Origin: Latrodectus hesperus
Taxonomy: Eukaryota; Arthropoda; Arachnida; Araneae; Theridiidae
DNA length: 64,000 bases
Direction of reading: 5' to 3'
Assembly (NCBI GenBank): GCA_037975125.1
Contig: CM075862.1
Coordinates: 11,202,274-11,266,273 of the forward strand
Of the stretch, positions 12,409 to 25,162 are shown piece by piece. How positions within the stretch are numbered: the stretch's first letter is position 1; every line of letters begins with the position of its first letter. A program made the translations under genes and the position numbers. The notes under the pieces are model-generated. The model searched no databases and was not told the DNA's origin. It worked only from the letters and a program-made list of their open reading frames with translations.

Positions 12409-12609
12409 TCAGTTTCCGTGATATATTCGGCGGTTGCCATCGGGCCGAGATAAATCCACTGCGCCAACAGCGGCATAAATAAGGCGCGGCCGATGATGAA
12501 TGAGCTCCCGAAACCTCTTATCGCAGTCGGCCACGCGAATACGCCATTTGCATAGTTTAGTTTGTTGGCAACCCATTTTTAACACAAATTTATATGACTC
12601 TGTGTACAT
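12409..12609 (-). other. GC-rich open islet of unknown origin
   Basis: About 150 bp (12409-12560) is GC-rich and CpG-rich inside AT-rich intron. Two minus-strand frames are open across it. One includes [14 protein letters not shown] and [18 protein letters not shown], which looks hydrophobic and transporter-like; the other includes [19 protein letters not shown] and [18 protein letters not shown]. Neither gives a family I can name. No consensus AG acceptor lies just upstream, so it is not an obvious exon of the protease gene. It could be a retrocopy fragment, a transposon piece or a nested exon. Confidence 0.3.
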
Positions 12610-12702
12610 ATTCAGGAAATATTTTGATGATGCAGTCAGCGAGTGGAAAATCAGTAAGTGTGTGTATATATATGAGGAAGAATATATATATGTATGTATG
12701 CA

Positions 12703-12806
<104 letters not shown>

Positions 12807-14869
12807 GTTTCTAAAGAAAATTAATATAAATTAATGATTTACGTGAAAAATAAAAAAGGAATATTAAGTAGTAGCTGTAAAAATAATGTAAATCAAAAAT
12901 AAGCGTATATTATATAAAATAAAATATGAAGAACTGAAAAAAAATCCAGAAATCATGAGAATAATTTAACAAAAGAAAAGGAAGAATAGGAAAAATTATT
13001 TGATCAAGAATTTGTTGTTTTTCATCAAAATTATTATAAGAAATGCATTTCCCAATTATTTATACGAAAAGAACCAAAAAACTAAAATAAAATAAAGTAA
13101 TATCCTCTTGAGAAGAAACTTATCTACGAAAAAATTATGATAAATGAAAAAAAAAAGAAAAATTTGGAACAAAATTATAAATTTGAATATAGGCAAAAAC
13201 CTAATAAGTATAACGAAATTAGAGTAAAAATGAAAAATATAACATTACTTTTAGCACTTAAAAATATACTAAAATGTTATATAAATTATAAAAAGAAAAT
13301 TTCATTAAAATAGAAAGAAAGTCATAACAGATTAAAAAGGATTAATTAAATATTATTTATTGAGTAATAAGTAAAATACCACGACTAAAGCTAATAAAAC
13401 GGTTAGATTACATTTAATTGAAAGTAAGATATTGCCTATGAAAGAAAATTAATATAATATTTAGATTGCAATGTATGTGCAAACAAACCAAAATTTGGAA
13501 GAATTTAAAAAAATTAAAAAATAAACAATGAAAATTGGAAACATTAAACTCATGATTTTCCCATTGGCTGATTCTCTTCTAAGAAAAAGTAAGGGGCAGA
13601 TATGGAAAGCAGGCTTCGAAATTGAACTTTCCGAAAAGAAAGTATAAATATCACATAAGATATCATAGTAAGTAATATAATTATTGCAAAAGAAAAACAA
13701 AATGAAAAAAAATTAAATGAAATAAAATAAAGTAAACAACAAAACATTGAAATAAAAAATAGATTTTTCAAAAGATTGTTAAAAATTAAAAATTTTAAAA
13801 TAAACAAATGGATGTGCATGGAGAAAATTTTATTTGGTGATTTATTGATTAGAAAAGTGAAAATTGTATAATCAGAATTAATGTTATAAATTTGGATGAT
13901 TTAGTTAACAATAAATTTATTAATTATAATTTTAATAACCTAAAAAACTCTTTTAGTTGTATTTATATTATAATTAATAAATTTAAAATCGTTAAATAAT
14001 TTCATTCATCGTAAATTTTATAGTGGATCTATAAATAATTAATTCCGAAAATATTATCATAGTAATTGTTTACTAATTTTTAGAATATTTCATAGTTAAG
14101 GGTTATTATTAATTATCAATGATTCTTCAAATATACTTTAACATTACTGTAAACTTCATTAAGTTGTGGTTAAATAATTTTTAACCGTTGAGTGAATAAT
14201 TGACATTTTTGGCATTAAATTTTAGATTCTATTTATAATTCTGATATAATATTAGATAACCTTGAAACCAGAAATTTATCGGAGTAAGAATGAAACAAAG
14301 GATAGGTATGAAAAAAAATACCTTCCCATTAAATTGCCGATGACAAATACATGTTACCAAACGTGACGAATTTCTTCAATTTTACATCCACACGATGTCA
14401 CTAATATTATTTTACATCAATTAAAAGTACAAATTATTCCACCATGTTTTCTATTATCCTTTTTTTTAATAAATTATTTCCTAAAGGGGTGCAATTCCAT
14501 TATATGCGTTACGATAATGATCGTAGCGGGAAAGAAAAAATCGAAAATTACTATCGTAAATATTTGCGTCGTGTATTGTTTAAAAAGGGTTTAATTTTTA
14601 GAAACTTCTAAAAAAAAATTTATTTTCTATAAATTAATATCATTTATTAACAAAGCTTATTTAAAAGTCAAATTTTATTTCTGATGGAAACTGTTTAGCA
14701 ATCGATTTGATGATCTGTTGCCGGGGTTTGATGGAATAGTATCCTTAACGATAGCTCCATTAGGCGCATTTAAAATTTTGCTTAGTTGTTCTTATTTGGT
14801 ATATAAGGACAAATTTTATACATTGGTATTTGTTCCCGTATAATCCAGGATGCCAACTTCCGAGATTGG

Positions 14870-15335
14870 GGATTTTTGGCACATATGTCGTATAATCCAT
14901 TATTCCAAATTCTGAATTTTTTGGCGATGAAGGAATGTTGTCAAGAGGACGTATCGTGACGTACACGATGACGTAAATACTAGGATAACCAAACTAAAAT
15001 TTTCTGCATAATTCCATAAGTAAGACATAATAAAAATGAGGTTACCAGATACATAAGAAAATCCGCCAAAATATCGTCAATCTCAGAATTTGGCATCGTG
15101 GATTATACGGCACCTGTGCCTGATTTTTTGGCGGATGTTCTTATATATCTGGCAATCACGTTTTTATTACGTCATAAATATGGATACCTATAAGAATTAT
15201 GCAGAAAATTCTAGTTTGGTAACCCTAGTATTTGTGTCATCGCACACGTCACCATTCGTCATCTTGGCAACATTTCTTCATCGCCAAAAAAATTCAGAAT
15301 TTGGAATCATGAACTATGCGGCACCTGTGCCAAAA
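14870..15335. mobile_element. MITE inverted dimer
   Basis: Two roughly 230-bp copies of one element lie head to head. TTTGGCACATATGTCGTATA, AATTCTGAATTTTTTGGCGA, CCAAACTAAAATTTTCTGCA and AAGAAAATCCGCCA on the left recur as reverse complements at 15110-15335. The centre holds a shared terminal repeat (GGATTATACGGCACCTGTGC, about 15099-15118). A single copy of the same family is at 38408-38685. No coding capacity. Confidence 0.85.
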
Positions 15336-15488
15336 ATTTTATTTGTTAATAGAACTCTAAATTAATAATTGCAATATTTTTAAACAATCTCTTTTAAATC
15401 TTAAGACTAATGCCTTGCTTACACCAACATTAACTTTTTTTTATTCTAGTTAAGTCCCTTTTTATGGCAAGGGAAAGCGCCTACTTAC

Positions 15489-15683
15489 CAAGTAGAGGTG
15501 ACTTAAGCCAATAGCCATCTCTGATTTCCAGATATCCTTGGTCACAGCCGAACTCCAGGAAGGTGACCTCGACGGCAATCCTCTCGCCCTGAGCGGCCGA
15601 AATGCGCCACACGCAGTGCTGAGGACCCACGTGTCCTGGCGAATGAAGAATACCAAATGGTTCTTGGTGAGTTCTTCCACAAG
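15489..15683 (-). CDS. tld: Tolloid-like exon: first half of CUB1
   Basis: Starts ACGRTHQEPFGILHSPGH, then CVWRISAAQGERI, FLEFGCDQGYLEIRDG and SPLLG. This is the first CUB domain after the protease. CUB domains guide substrate and Ca2+ binding in BMP1/tolloid proteases. Three of the four expected cysteines are here (ACG, QHC, FGC) together with the acidic LEIRDG loop. Acceptor is gcttacag, donor is GTAAGT, phase 1 at both ends. The sequence between the second and third Cys is more divergent from BMP1 than the catalytic domain is. Confidence 0.94.
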
Positions 15684-15689
15684 CTGTAA

Positions 15690-16890
15690 GCACACATACC
15701 ATCCTTTTAATGAAAGTCAAGTGGGAAATGCTTTTAGTTATAGCGGGGATTAATGATTTTTCCAGCTTTTATGCATTATTGCTTTTTTTGGTACTTACGT
15801 ATTAGAGTTACAGCAGCCAATATTGTCCCAAGCGAACACGAGAACGAAGCCAAGATGCCGTAACAATAAAAGAAAGCAATAACTCGAAAATATTCTAATT
15901 CATGCATTTTATTTGGAAAAAAAATCAAATGGTTAAAAAAAATGAGTTCATATTGACTTTAGAAGTGAATCAAAATAATTTTTTCTTAGTTCTGACTTAG
16001 CTGTCGCTATACGTTTCTTACGATACGAACAAACAAAAATACGATTCCAAAGGATATTGCAAGCGTTTCTTATTTTACTAATAGAAAACACAAATACGAT
16101 TCCCATAAATTTCTTTCATTTTGGCACAAAATTGGCTGCGCTAATACGTCATCCCCGATTACTTTGATATAACATTAAAGTATTTTGATAAAGATAATTA
16201 TGTGAAACAAAACAGAGAGGGAATATCTACTTTATTTTTGAAAGCAGTAAAACATTCAAACATGGAAATCAGCTCAGAAAAGAAAATGAATCTAGATAAA
16301 GTGAAATTTAATACAAGTAAAAAAAATATAGTATAAGTATATACATAGTACATAATGCATCATCTAAAAATTATAGATAATCGATTAGATTACTTATTCA
16401 ATCAACAACACATCACACCATTTCATGTGTTTCTATCTATGAACAACGAAATAATTAAATACATAAATGTCTTGAAACAATACAGTTGTCATTATTTTTA
16501 GGATTCGAAGGGTCAGGTAAGTTAGTTTTTAAAATTGAGAGTTCGTATAAATAGAAAAATAAGTATTAGGTCTAAAAGATAAATTTTTTTTTATATGAGA
16601 CTGTTTTCTTTCATACATAAAGTGCTATTAGCAAAAATTATTTAGTATGTTCGATACAAGAAATATATACAAAATACTTCAAAAAAGTTCTTATTTTCAT
16701 TTCATCGATGAAAAATAAGGCAAATAATCAATTAATTTGATCTGTTTCAAAACTATGTTATTTAAAAACACTTTGTCCATTTTTTCATCTAGGAAGACAT
16801 TTCCTTTTTCTTTTTCTCAAAAATTGTCTCAATCTTGTAAACAATTCATCTGCTTGTCTTGTAGAAATTATATCCAAGTTCTGCTGCCAA
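15690..16890. other. Intron sequence, nothing recognised
   Basis: AT-rich intron between the CUB1 and Met-turn exons. Apparent short frames have no recognisable content. Confidence 0.65.
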
Positions 16891-16895
16891 ATTGG

Positions 16896-17212
16896 CCTGG
16901 TTTGTTAGGGCGTTCGTTCACAATATCGGAAGGTAGTGATTTCAAATCCCAACCCAATAGAAGATTCGTCGTGTTCGTTAATGGCTGCTAGAGCACGTTA
17001 AATATGTTGTGGTTGCATTGTCATCCATGTGAAATGATACCTTCGGGGATGGGAGTCCAATTATTTGGGGTCTTCTCCTTGGTCCCTTCTTGAAAATAAT
17101 GAAGACTCACTTTCCTGGCTAAGATAGTACACTCACTAGGTGCCCCAGAACATAAGAGAGAAATATTGAACTCCTAGTAGTTGGGCATTATACAACAACA
17201 ACATATTTAAAT
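16896..17212 (+). mobile_element. tRNA-derived SINE with CAACAACAACA tail
   Basis: Begins TGGCCTGGTTTGTTAGGGCG (A-box-like), has GATTTCAAATCCCAACCC (B-box-like), GAGCACGTTAAATATGTTGT, and ends TTGGGCATTATACAACAACA. It is the best plus-strand copy of the family also at 4138 and 56052. Confidence 0.85.
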
Positions 17213-17619
17213 CCTCATTCTAAAAAGTCCTGAAGTAAAATTTCGAACATACGGGTTTTTTTCTTGTAGAAGTTCACCGATGAACAACTTATCTTCACTC
17301 GATTGGTCAAATGTTTAAATGTTCTTTATTTTCTTGAGATAGATATTATTTCTTCTGTAACATCATATGATGCATATTTGACAAGTGGACAGCTCCTAGA
17401 ATGCCAGTTTTATAAGGCGATTCTAAGCTATGATCGACTCTTTGCGGAAGTATATTACAAGATTTAAACTTCAAGATATTAATTGTCAAACGAAGAACAC
17501 ATGGTTTGTCAAACGAAGGTTAAATTACGTGGGAAAACTCTACAAAAATAGCTCCAAACTCCAGTATTACAACGTCAGCTGTTCAGTTAGTTATCCATTA
17601 TTCAAAGTATTTACGATCG

Positions 17620-17705
17620 AGATGATGGCCGAATGGTTAACGCTCTAACGTTCGGTTCAACAGTTCATGGATTGGAATGCCACCCTAGGCTTGAATGTCT
17701 GAAGT
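17620..17705 (+). mobile_element. SINE head fragment
   Basis: GATGGCCGAATGGTTAACGC followed by GGTTCAACAGTTCATGGATT resembles a tRNA A box and a decayed B box. Nothing recognisable follows, so this is a 5' fragment. 17710-18370 is otherwise featureless intron. Confidence 0.5.
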
Positions 17706-18373
17706 GGTTCGGAATACAAATAAAAATAATTGACATATGTTGTCAGAAAACAGCTTTTCAAGGTAGGCGAATACCTTAAAGGATTATTGACCTCGTTTAG
17801 AATGAAAAGGGCTTAATGCATGATACATATGATCTTTGAGAATAAATGAGAATAATTTTCTGTCGACACATTCCTAAAGTGATGGGACACATTCATTTCT
17901 TCGTAGATACGTGATGAACAAGGTAATGTTGCATGAGGGCCAGCACAGCGAGAGTTTCGTACAGTAAAACAACACTTCCCAATGGCTACTGAAATGACTT
18001 TCGTAAGACTTTTAACAAATGAAGTTGGAGTTGCTGTGAAGGAAAAAAACTCTATTGTGTCGATTTAAAAAATAAGTATGAAGCATTAAATCCATGGAAA
18101 AATCTTATTTGGCCATCGCAAATGCCTGTTTTAGAACAGTTCTTTGGTTTAGGCTAGGTCATATTCTAATAAAAAAATTATAATTATTAACTGAGTTCTT
18201 AGGGATGTGTACTTGGTCTTATACTTTTTACTATTGAGAGCGAGAATTTTTTAAATAAACAAACGAAGTTCAAGCTGAAAATATATCATGGTTCTATCAA
18301 TTTTCCTCTGGCTTTAACAAAATCTAAAGAAAAATAGGAATTTAATTCTCTTAAATATAATTTTTTCTAAAGG

Positions 18374-18626
18374 TGGGCCCTGCATGACTAGGCCTTTGTC
18401 ACAACAAGGCCGGCTTATTTATCATTACCCAGTGGGCACCTGTAAAGCAAGTCATGGAATATTACCCACGTCACACCACCACAAACCAGTTCATAGGGTG
18501 GGCCACATTCACTCTTCATCTCAGCCGAATGGACAAGGAAATAAAGAGAGAAAAAAACATCTACTTGCCCCAACCGTGCCAACAGCGTAAGACATAGTAG
18601 CTCTGACCACTCAGCCATCGACAAGC
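18374..18626 (-). mobile_element. tRNA-derived SINE, GGGTGGGCCACATTC family
   Basis: The minus strand starts CTTGTCGATGGCTGAGTGGT (A box) and contains GTTGGCACGGTTGGGGCAAG. The forward body has CCAGTGGGCACCTGTAAAGC and AAGGAAATAAAGAGAGAAA. It is related to 39628-39808. No CAA tail is visible. Confidence 0.65.
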
Positions 18627-20838
18627 TCTCTCATTTCTTAAATATTAATTGAGATATATTCTTACAATTAAATAAACATTTTTAACTGTAATAAATCTCA
18701 TTTTATTATTATCTCTATTAATAATATAAAATAATTATTAGTAGAGACTAATTGAAATTGTCTAAGAGATAAAGAAGACATCTTTTTTTACGGTTTCCAT
18801 GCTAAAACCAAGAAAATTTTACTCTTACATTTGTTCTTAATATTGGTTTGCTTATCGTTAAAATGAAATAAATAATGCTTAGCCGTAAAATTTATAAATA
18901 TTTTCATTAAGATTGTATGGTAATTCTGGTCAACTTAAGCTGATATAAACCAAATTGAATAACAAAATTATTTATGACTGACAATAAATAATTTCACATG
19001 AATACCCCGATAATTAATATTTGTATGATGATATCCAAATTAATATAATGTTCTAAAAGCGATTTCAAAATATCTATAATTTATATTTCAGTTGCGAATG
19101 ATATCGTATTTGAAAATATTAAATTAATTTAGACAGTTGCTCAATTGTTGTTTTGATTGGAAATCAAATTCATGCGTTAGAAACTCTATTGAGATAAAAT
19201 AGTACATTTCAACTTAATCGAGTTTTATTTCTTTTGAAATTAGAAACTAATGTTATATGATTTATATATTTCAAACTCAGATTGAAAATTATAAACATTA
19301 TATAAAAGTTATATTGATTAAAAGAAAACATTTTTAAGCAATCTTCGTTGATATCGAGAAGAATTATGTAGCTAAAGCAAATATAAGTGCGTTAGATGTA
19401 GAGAGAGAACTGAGGACTACACTAAAAGTAAAAAAAAAAAAAGTTATAATGTATAATAATGTGAGATTCTACTAAATTTTTTCAAATTAGTTTTCTATTA
19501 GCTGATAGTTGCTGAGGAAAAATACCACGCATCATTAAATTATTAGTAAATAAACAAATGAAATACAAAATTGTTAATTGATAGTGTTTTTTTTTTAATT
19601 TTATCATTAACGGACCTTTAAGGAAATACACAAAAATTTATCAACAAATTTAAAAATTTTACTTAATCATAGAATTCAATTTTCTATGCCTCTATATAAG
19701 TTTACAAATACAAAATCACTCTCAATATTTTTACGTTGACTTAACCGAAAAATTTTATAAGCCATAAGAACTTGAAGATCATAAAAAAAGTTAGACTTTT
19801 GTATTTTTAATGAAAATTCATTTTGAATTAAAATTAGTCTCTCTTAAAATTTTCATAAGCAAATATATTTCTTCAGTTGAAAGTCTACTTATTTATAACT
19901 GATGTTCGCGCAAGTACAGCAGGTTGGCGATTTTCTCCTACATCCAATATTAAAATAATTCAAAATATTCTTTTCATTTGTTATTCATAAAAGAATTTGA
20001 TGAAAATTAAAAAAAATCCAATAGTTCTTAATAGTCTACTCTCTTAATAAAAAACATTCAATGTTCTCTTTCTTACACTGCTTTATTCAATGCTGAATTA
20101 ACTCTGGAATCTTGTGGGCTATCTTTAAAAATTATCTTTTTATAAATGGAATTGATCTATGCTTTTTGGTGCTTCTTAGTTTATCGCCAATTTGGCGTCT
20201 ATTGTTAGCGATGTTGATTTATTCCTTGCAACCTTAATATTTTTGGCATTTTGGATCTCGTTTTTGTTTTGGTAAATTTTTTAAATCGATTATTCCTTTT
20301 TACTGTAAGCATTTCTACGGATCCACCGAATACAATTGAGGTTTTTGAAAAGAATATTAATTTTACATTTATAAGCGGATTTGTAAAATTTGTGCAATTC
20401 TTTTAATTGGGATTCATTGCACATGTTTTCGAAGCCATTTTGTTTTGAACGCGTCAGATTTTTTAATTAACTTTATAAAATTTGTGAAATTGAGCTTCTC
20501 GGTGATATTTATTTTGTTCTCACTTAAAAAAAGGATTTTTTACCTTTCAAAGCATTTGTAAAATTTGTATAATTATTTTACTTGTGATTCTTGCCATCAT
20601 GTTTATAGTGACTTCTTGTTTCTTCAAACATCCACGAAAACATGCTTGGAGGAAGAAAAAAAATTGCCAACTTTTGCCAAAAGACGTCTTAAGTATATTT
20701 CCCCACAAATAATAAAGCAAAAAGAGAAAAATGGGCAACGGAAATGCAACATTCCATTGTTCAATATTGAGCAATAGTGAACCTTTCCCAAAAGAGCTTG
20801 GCTAGTCTGTTAGGGGGAGGTACACAAAAGGAACATAC
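18627..20838. other. AT-rich intron, nothing recognised
   Basis: About 2.2 kb next to the Met-turn exon, with weak low-copy similarity between segments around 20380 and 20555 (both with TTTGTAAAATTTGT) but no definable element. Confidence 0.65.
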
Positions 20839-21060
20839 CAGGACACTTATAGAGCAGTTTCGTCTGGGCAATGTCACCAGGAGAGAGCCGAACCCTTTGT
20901 CCAATCTCACTCACCTGCCCCCTGATGGGCAGGATAGTGTCCAGGGCCGTGCTTTTGGAAAACGTGTTCCTGGCATAATGCATCACACTCTCGTAGTCGT
21001 ACTGGAGTCCCAAGGAGTTGACTTCGTCTTCAGTGAGTTTGTTGAAGTTGTACTCTTGCC
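20839..21060 (-). CDS. tld: Tolloid-like exon: Met-turn and end of astacin domain
   Basis: Begins [18 protein letters not shown], then [17 protein letters not shown] containing the Met-turn (SVMHY, whose Tyr is the fifth zinc ligand in astacins). It ends [22 protein letters not shown], the conserved C-terminus of the catalytic domain with its last Cys. Acceptor is tctttag, donor is GTATGT. It is 222 bases long and in phase 1 at both ends. It lies only 815 bp from the zinc-site exon, the shortest intron seen apart from the one before the terminal exon. Confidence 0.96.
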
Positions 21061-21875
21061 CTAAAGATTGAAGAGTCTGTTACATTTCAAAGCTTACAAA
21101 GATTCTAATTCCATTGAAGGCTTATAGCACATTTCATTAAAATCTGCAATAAAATGAAAGAGAGAAGATAAAAGTTTTTCTTTTTATTTAGAATACTAAG
21201 CCTTCATATACTGAAAAATAAATAAATTCCATCAGCAGAAATGAAATAAATTATTAGTGGAACTGGATTTATACTCTTTGTTTTTAATTCCATGGTATCA
21301 AAAAGTTATTTTATTTCTACCACAGTCCTGAAAATGTTGTGGGTATTTTGAAAATAAAAATGTTTCTATACCCTGAAACTTATGATCTTTTATTTCTAAC
21401 ATATAAAATATATCTGTAATATATTTTCTAAAATTTTTTATTTCTCTAAAATATTGTAAAATATATTTTTGATATTTTAGAAAATATTTTAGATATGAAA
21501 GGTCAAAAGAAAGAATGTTTTTCTAAAATGTAGATAAGATTTAGACATTTATAATATTTTGTTTTAAAATAGTAATCATGATTCACATATCTTAGCAACT
21601 GTTTTACACGAGATAAAATTTAAGACAAATTTAACTAAGAGAAAAAAATATATTTTAATACTTATATCATATATTACTTTCATGATATAAAATGCTGAAC
21701 ACTTTTTTATTACAGAGACGTTGGAGGAAAAATTATATTTTTTTTCTTGTTTTCCAAATCTATGTATTGTTTCCTGCGTGCATAGATTCTTATAATATTT
21801 GTCTACAAAGCACCGTTTTTAGAATTTTAAATTGTGTAATATGCCACCCCAATAAGAGAAAAGTTTCCTCTGTAC

Positions 21876-22054
21876 CAGAAACTATGTTCCTGGAGACAAT
21901 CTGGACGTGCTTATCTCTGTCCGGGCGAGTGTGCTCGTGCCAGAAGCCAACTACGTGTCCCAATTCGTGGACCACGATCCCGAACTTGTCGCAGTTTTTA
22001 CCGATTGAAATGGCTTGGGCCCCATTTCCCCTGCGACCGACAAAAGAGCAGCAC
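21876..22054 (-). CDS. tld: Tolloid-like exon: zinc-binding catalytic site
   Basis: Holds the active site. [20 protein letters not shown] is followed by [19 protein letters not shown] and [13 protein letters not shown]. The three histidines of HExxHxxGxxH bind zinc and the Glu after the first His is the general base. The RPDRD extension is the astacin signature. Acceptor is gctttcag, donor is GTACAG after the TCT-G of Ser-Gly. It enters in phase 2 and leaves in phase 1. This is the best-conserved exon and it places the gene in the BMP1/tolloid subfamily. No change to a catalytic residue is visible. Confidence 0.97.
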
Positions 22055-22869
22055 CTGAAAGCATACATCACGATTTTAGAACAACAAACATATCACGCAA
22101 ATTTCAATCTTTAAACCAACTACTCTAATATCTTACATATTTTACAAACACAAAATTTTAAATGTAAAAATTAAAGTATTTCCATATAAATATATTAGTT
22201 TTTAGATTTAAAATTTTTTATGATAAAAGTTAACATTGTATAAAAAAAGTTAAAGTGAAATATACAAACACGTTGTATATGATCATCGTGTAATGTCTCT
22301 TAGTTCTGTGATCATTGATTTCATAATTACAACTTTCAGAGACAAAAACTAACTGAAGAGGTATTCGAGATTTCGCACCCCATATTTTCTTTCGTATTTT
22401 ATTTTATTTTATTGTGAATTATTGGTCAGTGTGTTCCTTGTGAGTGAATCACAGAAATTTTTATGAAAAAAAGTTCAAATTCGTATTATTTTATTAATGT
22501 GAAATATTAACTAGATGTCATACACATTGTTATTCCGAAGAAATATAGGTATGAGCTTTGCTTTGTTATTAATAATTTTGTGGGAAAAACATCCAATTTA
22601 TCTAATGCGAATACAAAACAAAAATAGACATGCTCAATTTTTTTCAAAACTGTATGAATTTTATGTGCTATTTGGAAATATTTCATTTTATTTTATATTA
22701 CTAATAATAAAGATAGGTCACCAGTTATTTAATTTTTTATAGTACTAATCCATGTAACACATTTATATTAAATATTACCTTATAAAATTACAACTATAAA
22801 ATATCACAAATCAGTTGATTCCACGCACTTAAATTTACAAATGGTTGTCAAAATAAAAGATCTTAAATT

Positions 22870-23950
22870 TAGACAGAATTCTTTATTAGTATGGTGTAGA
22901 ATCCCCTTTGGCATGTTATACAGCTGAATGGTTTTTAAAGGATTATTGTACCATTCTTCATGGAGATATTGTAAAAGTTCTGAGAGAGATGCCGGTGGAC
23001 GATATCGATTCAGGATTGAAGGCTTGAAATAGACAATAACAATTCAATTATATTCTGGTCAAATGAATGTTCAGGTCAACGTAGACATTCAATTTCATCT
23101 TTGTGTTGACCATAACAGGATTCAACAAGTCCTTCTGCATGGAAAAGTTAATTATAATTCTGAAAAATTACATCGCCTGTAGGAAAGAATGTATTGATGG
23201 ATGTATTTCCCTGATTGACAGTTGGAAGGAGACGATCATGCGCTCGTGCAAGTGCTCCCTTAACATGCACTTGTACTGTTCTGAGGAAAATTGCAAAAGA
23301 CGACTCTTCTGACTATATCACTTTCTTTCACATGTCAATCGACTAGGGTTTGTGAGTATGACACCACTTCAGACGACGTTATGAGCTTATATTTATGGCA
23401 AGTGGCTGGGGAATTGCTGTTTTGCCTTAAATATTCATATTATGGAGGTGCCTTCTAATTGTAACCACTGACATTGCAAAATCCAGTTACTAATTGAGAT
23501 CTGCGATCACTTTCGTTGCAGTTGTTCACATTTTTAGACATTACAATCCGCTTCAAGGATCGTCGGTCTCTTTTACTGAGCTTCTCATTCTATCCACAAT
23601 TTTTCTTCGCCGAATTTGTCTTGCTACGCTGTGTCTGTGTTTACGTTGTTACGATTTTAAGCAAGAAAGAAACCTCTAAAATCTGAGATGCTTCGGTTAC
23701 GCTGGTTCTAGTTAGAGGACTCTTACAATTTGATCTCTTTGTAAATATGAGAGGATCGACATTTTACGCTTTAAAAAAATTTCAATTCTTACAGAACTTT
23801 AATATGGATAAAGCTTCTTGGAGCTGGTGGAAATATGGAATGTCAACCTGCGAAGCACACTTTTATTCTTCCATGTGCATTAATCCCAAATGAAGAAAAC
23901 AACTTTAATTATATTCGAACGCATTGCAGGGTCTGCGTGGCTTGATGTTA
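22870..23950 (-). mobile_element. Degenerate Tc1-like transposon
   Basis: The sequence parallels 57990-59150: forward-strand blocks GGAAGGAGACGATCATGCGC and GGAATTGCTGTTTTGCC have counterparts there, and GATATCGATTCAGGATTGAA lies in the decayed end region. No frame longer than about 70 codons survives. Family assignment rests on the 57990 copy, where transposase motifs are clearer. The flanking 22060-22869 is AT-rich intron. Confidence 0.5.
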
Positions 23951-24542
23951 TAGGTCAACGAGAAAGCAGCATTTGATTAGAGCACTCAATAAAGCTATCA
24001 TATACTACCAGAATATGTGCATTTTTTACAAAAAAAAAAAAATGGAATGCTTACGAATCACATTTAAAATTGTCACTTTTATTCATAGATGTTTCCATTA
24101 TTTTGATAACCACCTGTTAATTGTTGAACCGGGATTAATACATATTCTGAAAATTATATTCTCTTTAACGTAATGTATAATTAATTTTTGTTGAAAGTGT
24201 TTTAAATAATTATGCTCTAATCTATTATATTTCATAAATAAATACTTGTCATAGGGTTAATTTCAGCTGTGCACCACAATAAACTAATCATATCAGTTTT
24301 GTTACTCATTAATCTACTTATTTCTTATATTAAGACAATCTGTACTTTCTGTAAAATTCTGTGGTGTGAACTAACCAAAATGTAAATATATTATTTTGTA
24401 ACACAGATGCAAATCTTACGCGTCAAATCCGTAAACACGTACATATAGGTGTAGATTGTATAAAAACAGAGGATTTATAATCAACATTTCATTTGCTCTC
24501 ATATCTGACCGAGGTTATTACCATGTTTCTAATATAAGTTCT

Positions 24543-24597
24543 TGAATTTGAATTTAACCAACTACATTTGAAGCAATAGGTTAAATTCAAATTCAGA
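24543..24597. repeat. Short perfect hairpin
   Basis: GAATTTGAATTTAACC and its reverse complement GGTTAAATTCAAATTC are separated by about 20 bp. Confidence 0.8.
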
Positions 24598-24879
24598 GTA
24601 TAAAATGAGCAACTATCAACCCTTAGATGATGAAATGAGCTGTAAATCGCGGAAGAGCCTAGAAGCAATGTTGAAACAGTTTCAAGATACAGAATGCGCG
24701 TTGAAGAATGTTCCGGCAAATTCCCCCAAGAGCCACAATGGCCAAAATAGATAGGTATTTGTGCATTCAAACGAGCTTGCTGGTTCATAGTTACATTGCT
24801 GGCCAACCAAAATACTACACCAAAAAAGACTATAATGCCACATCAAAATTATTTTGGCAGTTAATACGTTATACAAGGA

Positions 24880-25075
24880 TCAAATGATTGGAATTACATC
24901 CTCTTGTGAGATGTGGATGATGTTGAAATTAATAATTAGTGCCACTATTGTTAGTTATAACCACTGACATACACCTCTACATTGATTCAAAGAAGCTTTG
25001 GATGTGGTATACCAGACCACAAATTGCCAAAGTTGATCTGGTGTAGCATCTCTTGCATCCAACGATTACAGATTC
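24880..25075 (-). mobile_element. Possible Tc1-like transposase C-terminal fragment
   Basis: The reverse complement contains a decayed stretch resembling the LW..V...W......L..C tail of Tc1 transposases (for example FGNLWSGIPH). It is short and interrupted, and this assignment is weak. Confidence 0.25.
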
Positions 25076-25162
25076 CTGTATAGTTACCGAATATTAGAAT
25101 TGATTTAAATGATTAATATATACTTAGATCACTAATTAAGCAAAATAAGTGTGACAAATATT

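Noticed and set aside
13461..13819. Overlapping minus-strand frames with Phe/Ile-rich translations
   Set aside because: Composition is what AT-rich non-coding DNA gives by chance, and the frames lie in an intron with no splice support.
17620..17705. tRNA-like sequences with A and B boxes here and in other SINE heads
   Set aside because: No complete cloverleaf or acceptor stem. They sit at the start of dispersed repeats, so they are SINE heads rather than tRNA genes.
18384..18624. Opposed short frames as a small gene
   Set aside because: They lie within a tRNA-derived SINE that has a related copy at 39628.
20777..21064. Plus-strand frame across the Met-turn exon
   Set aside because: Antisense of the protease exon; the minus strand has the conserved protein and splice sites.
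21692..22114. A 140-codon plus-strand frame across the zinc-site exon
   Set aside because: It is the antisense shadow of the conserved minus-strand astacin exon.
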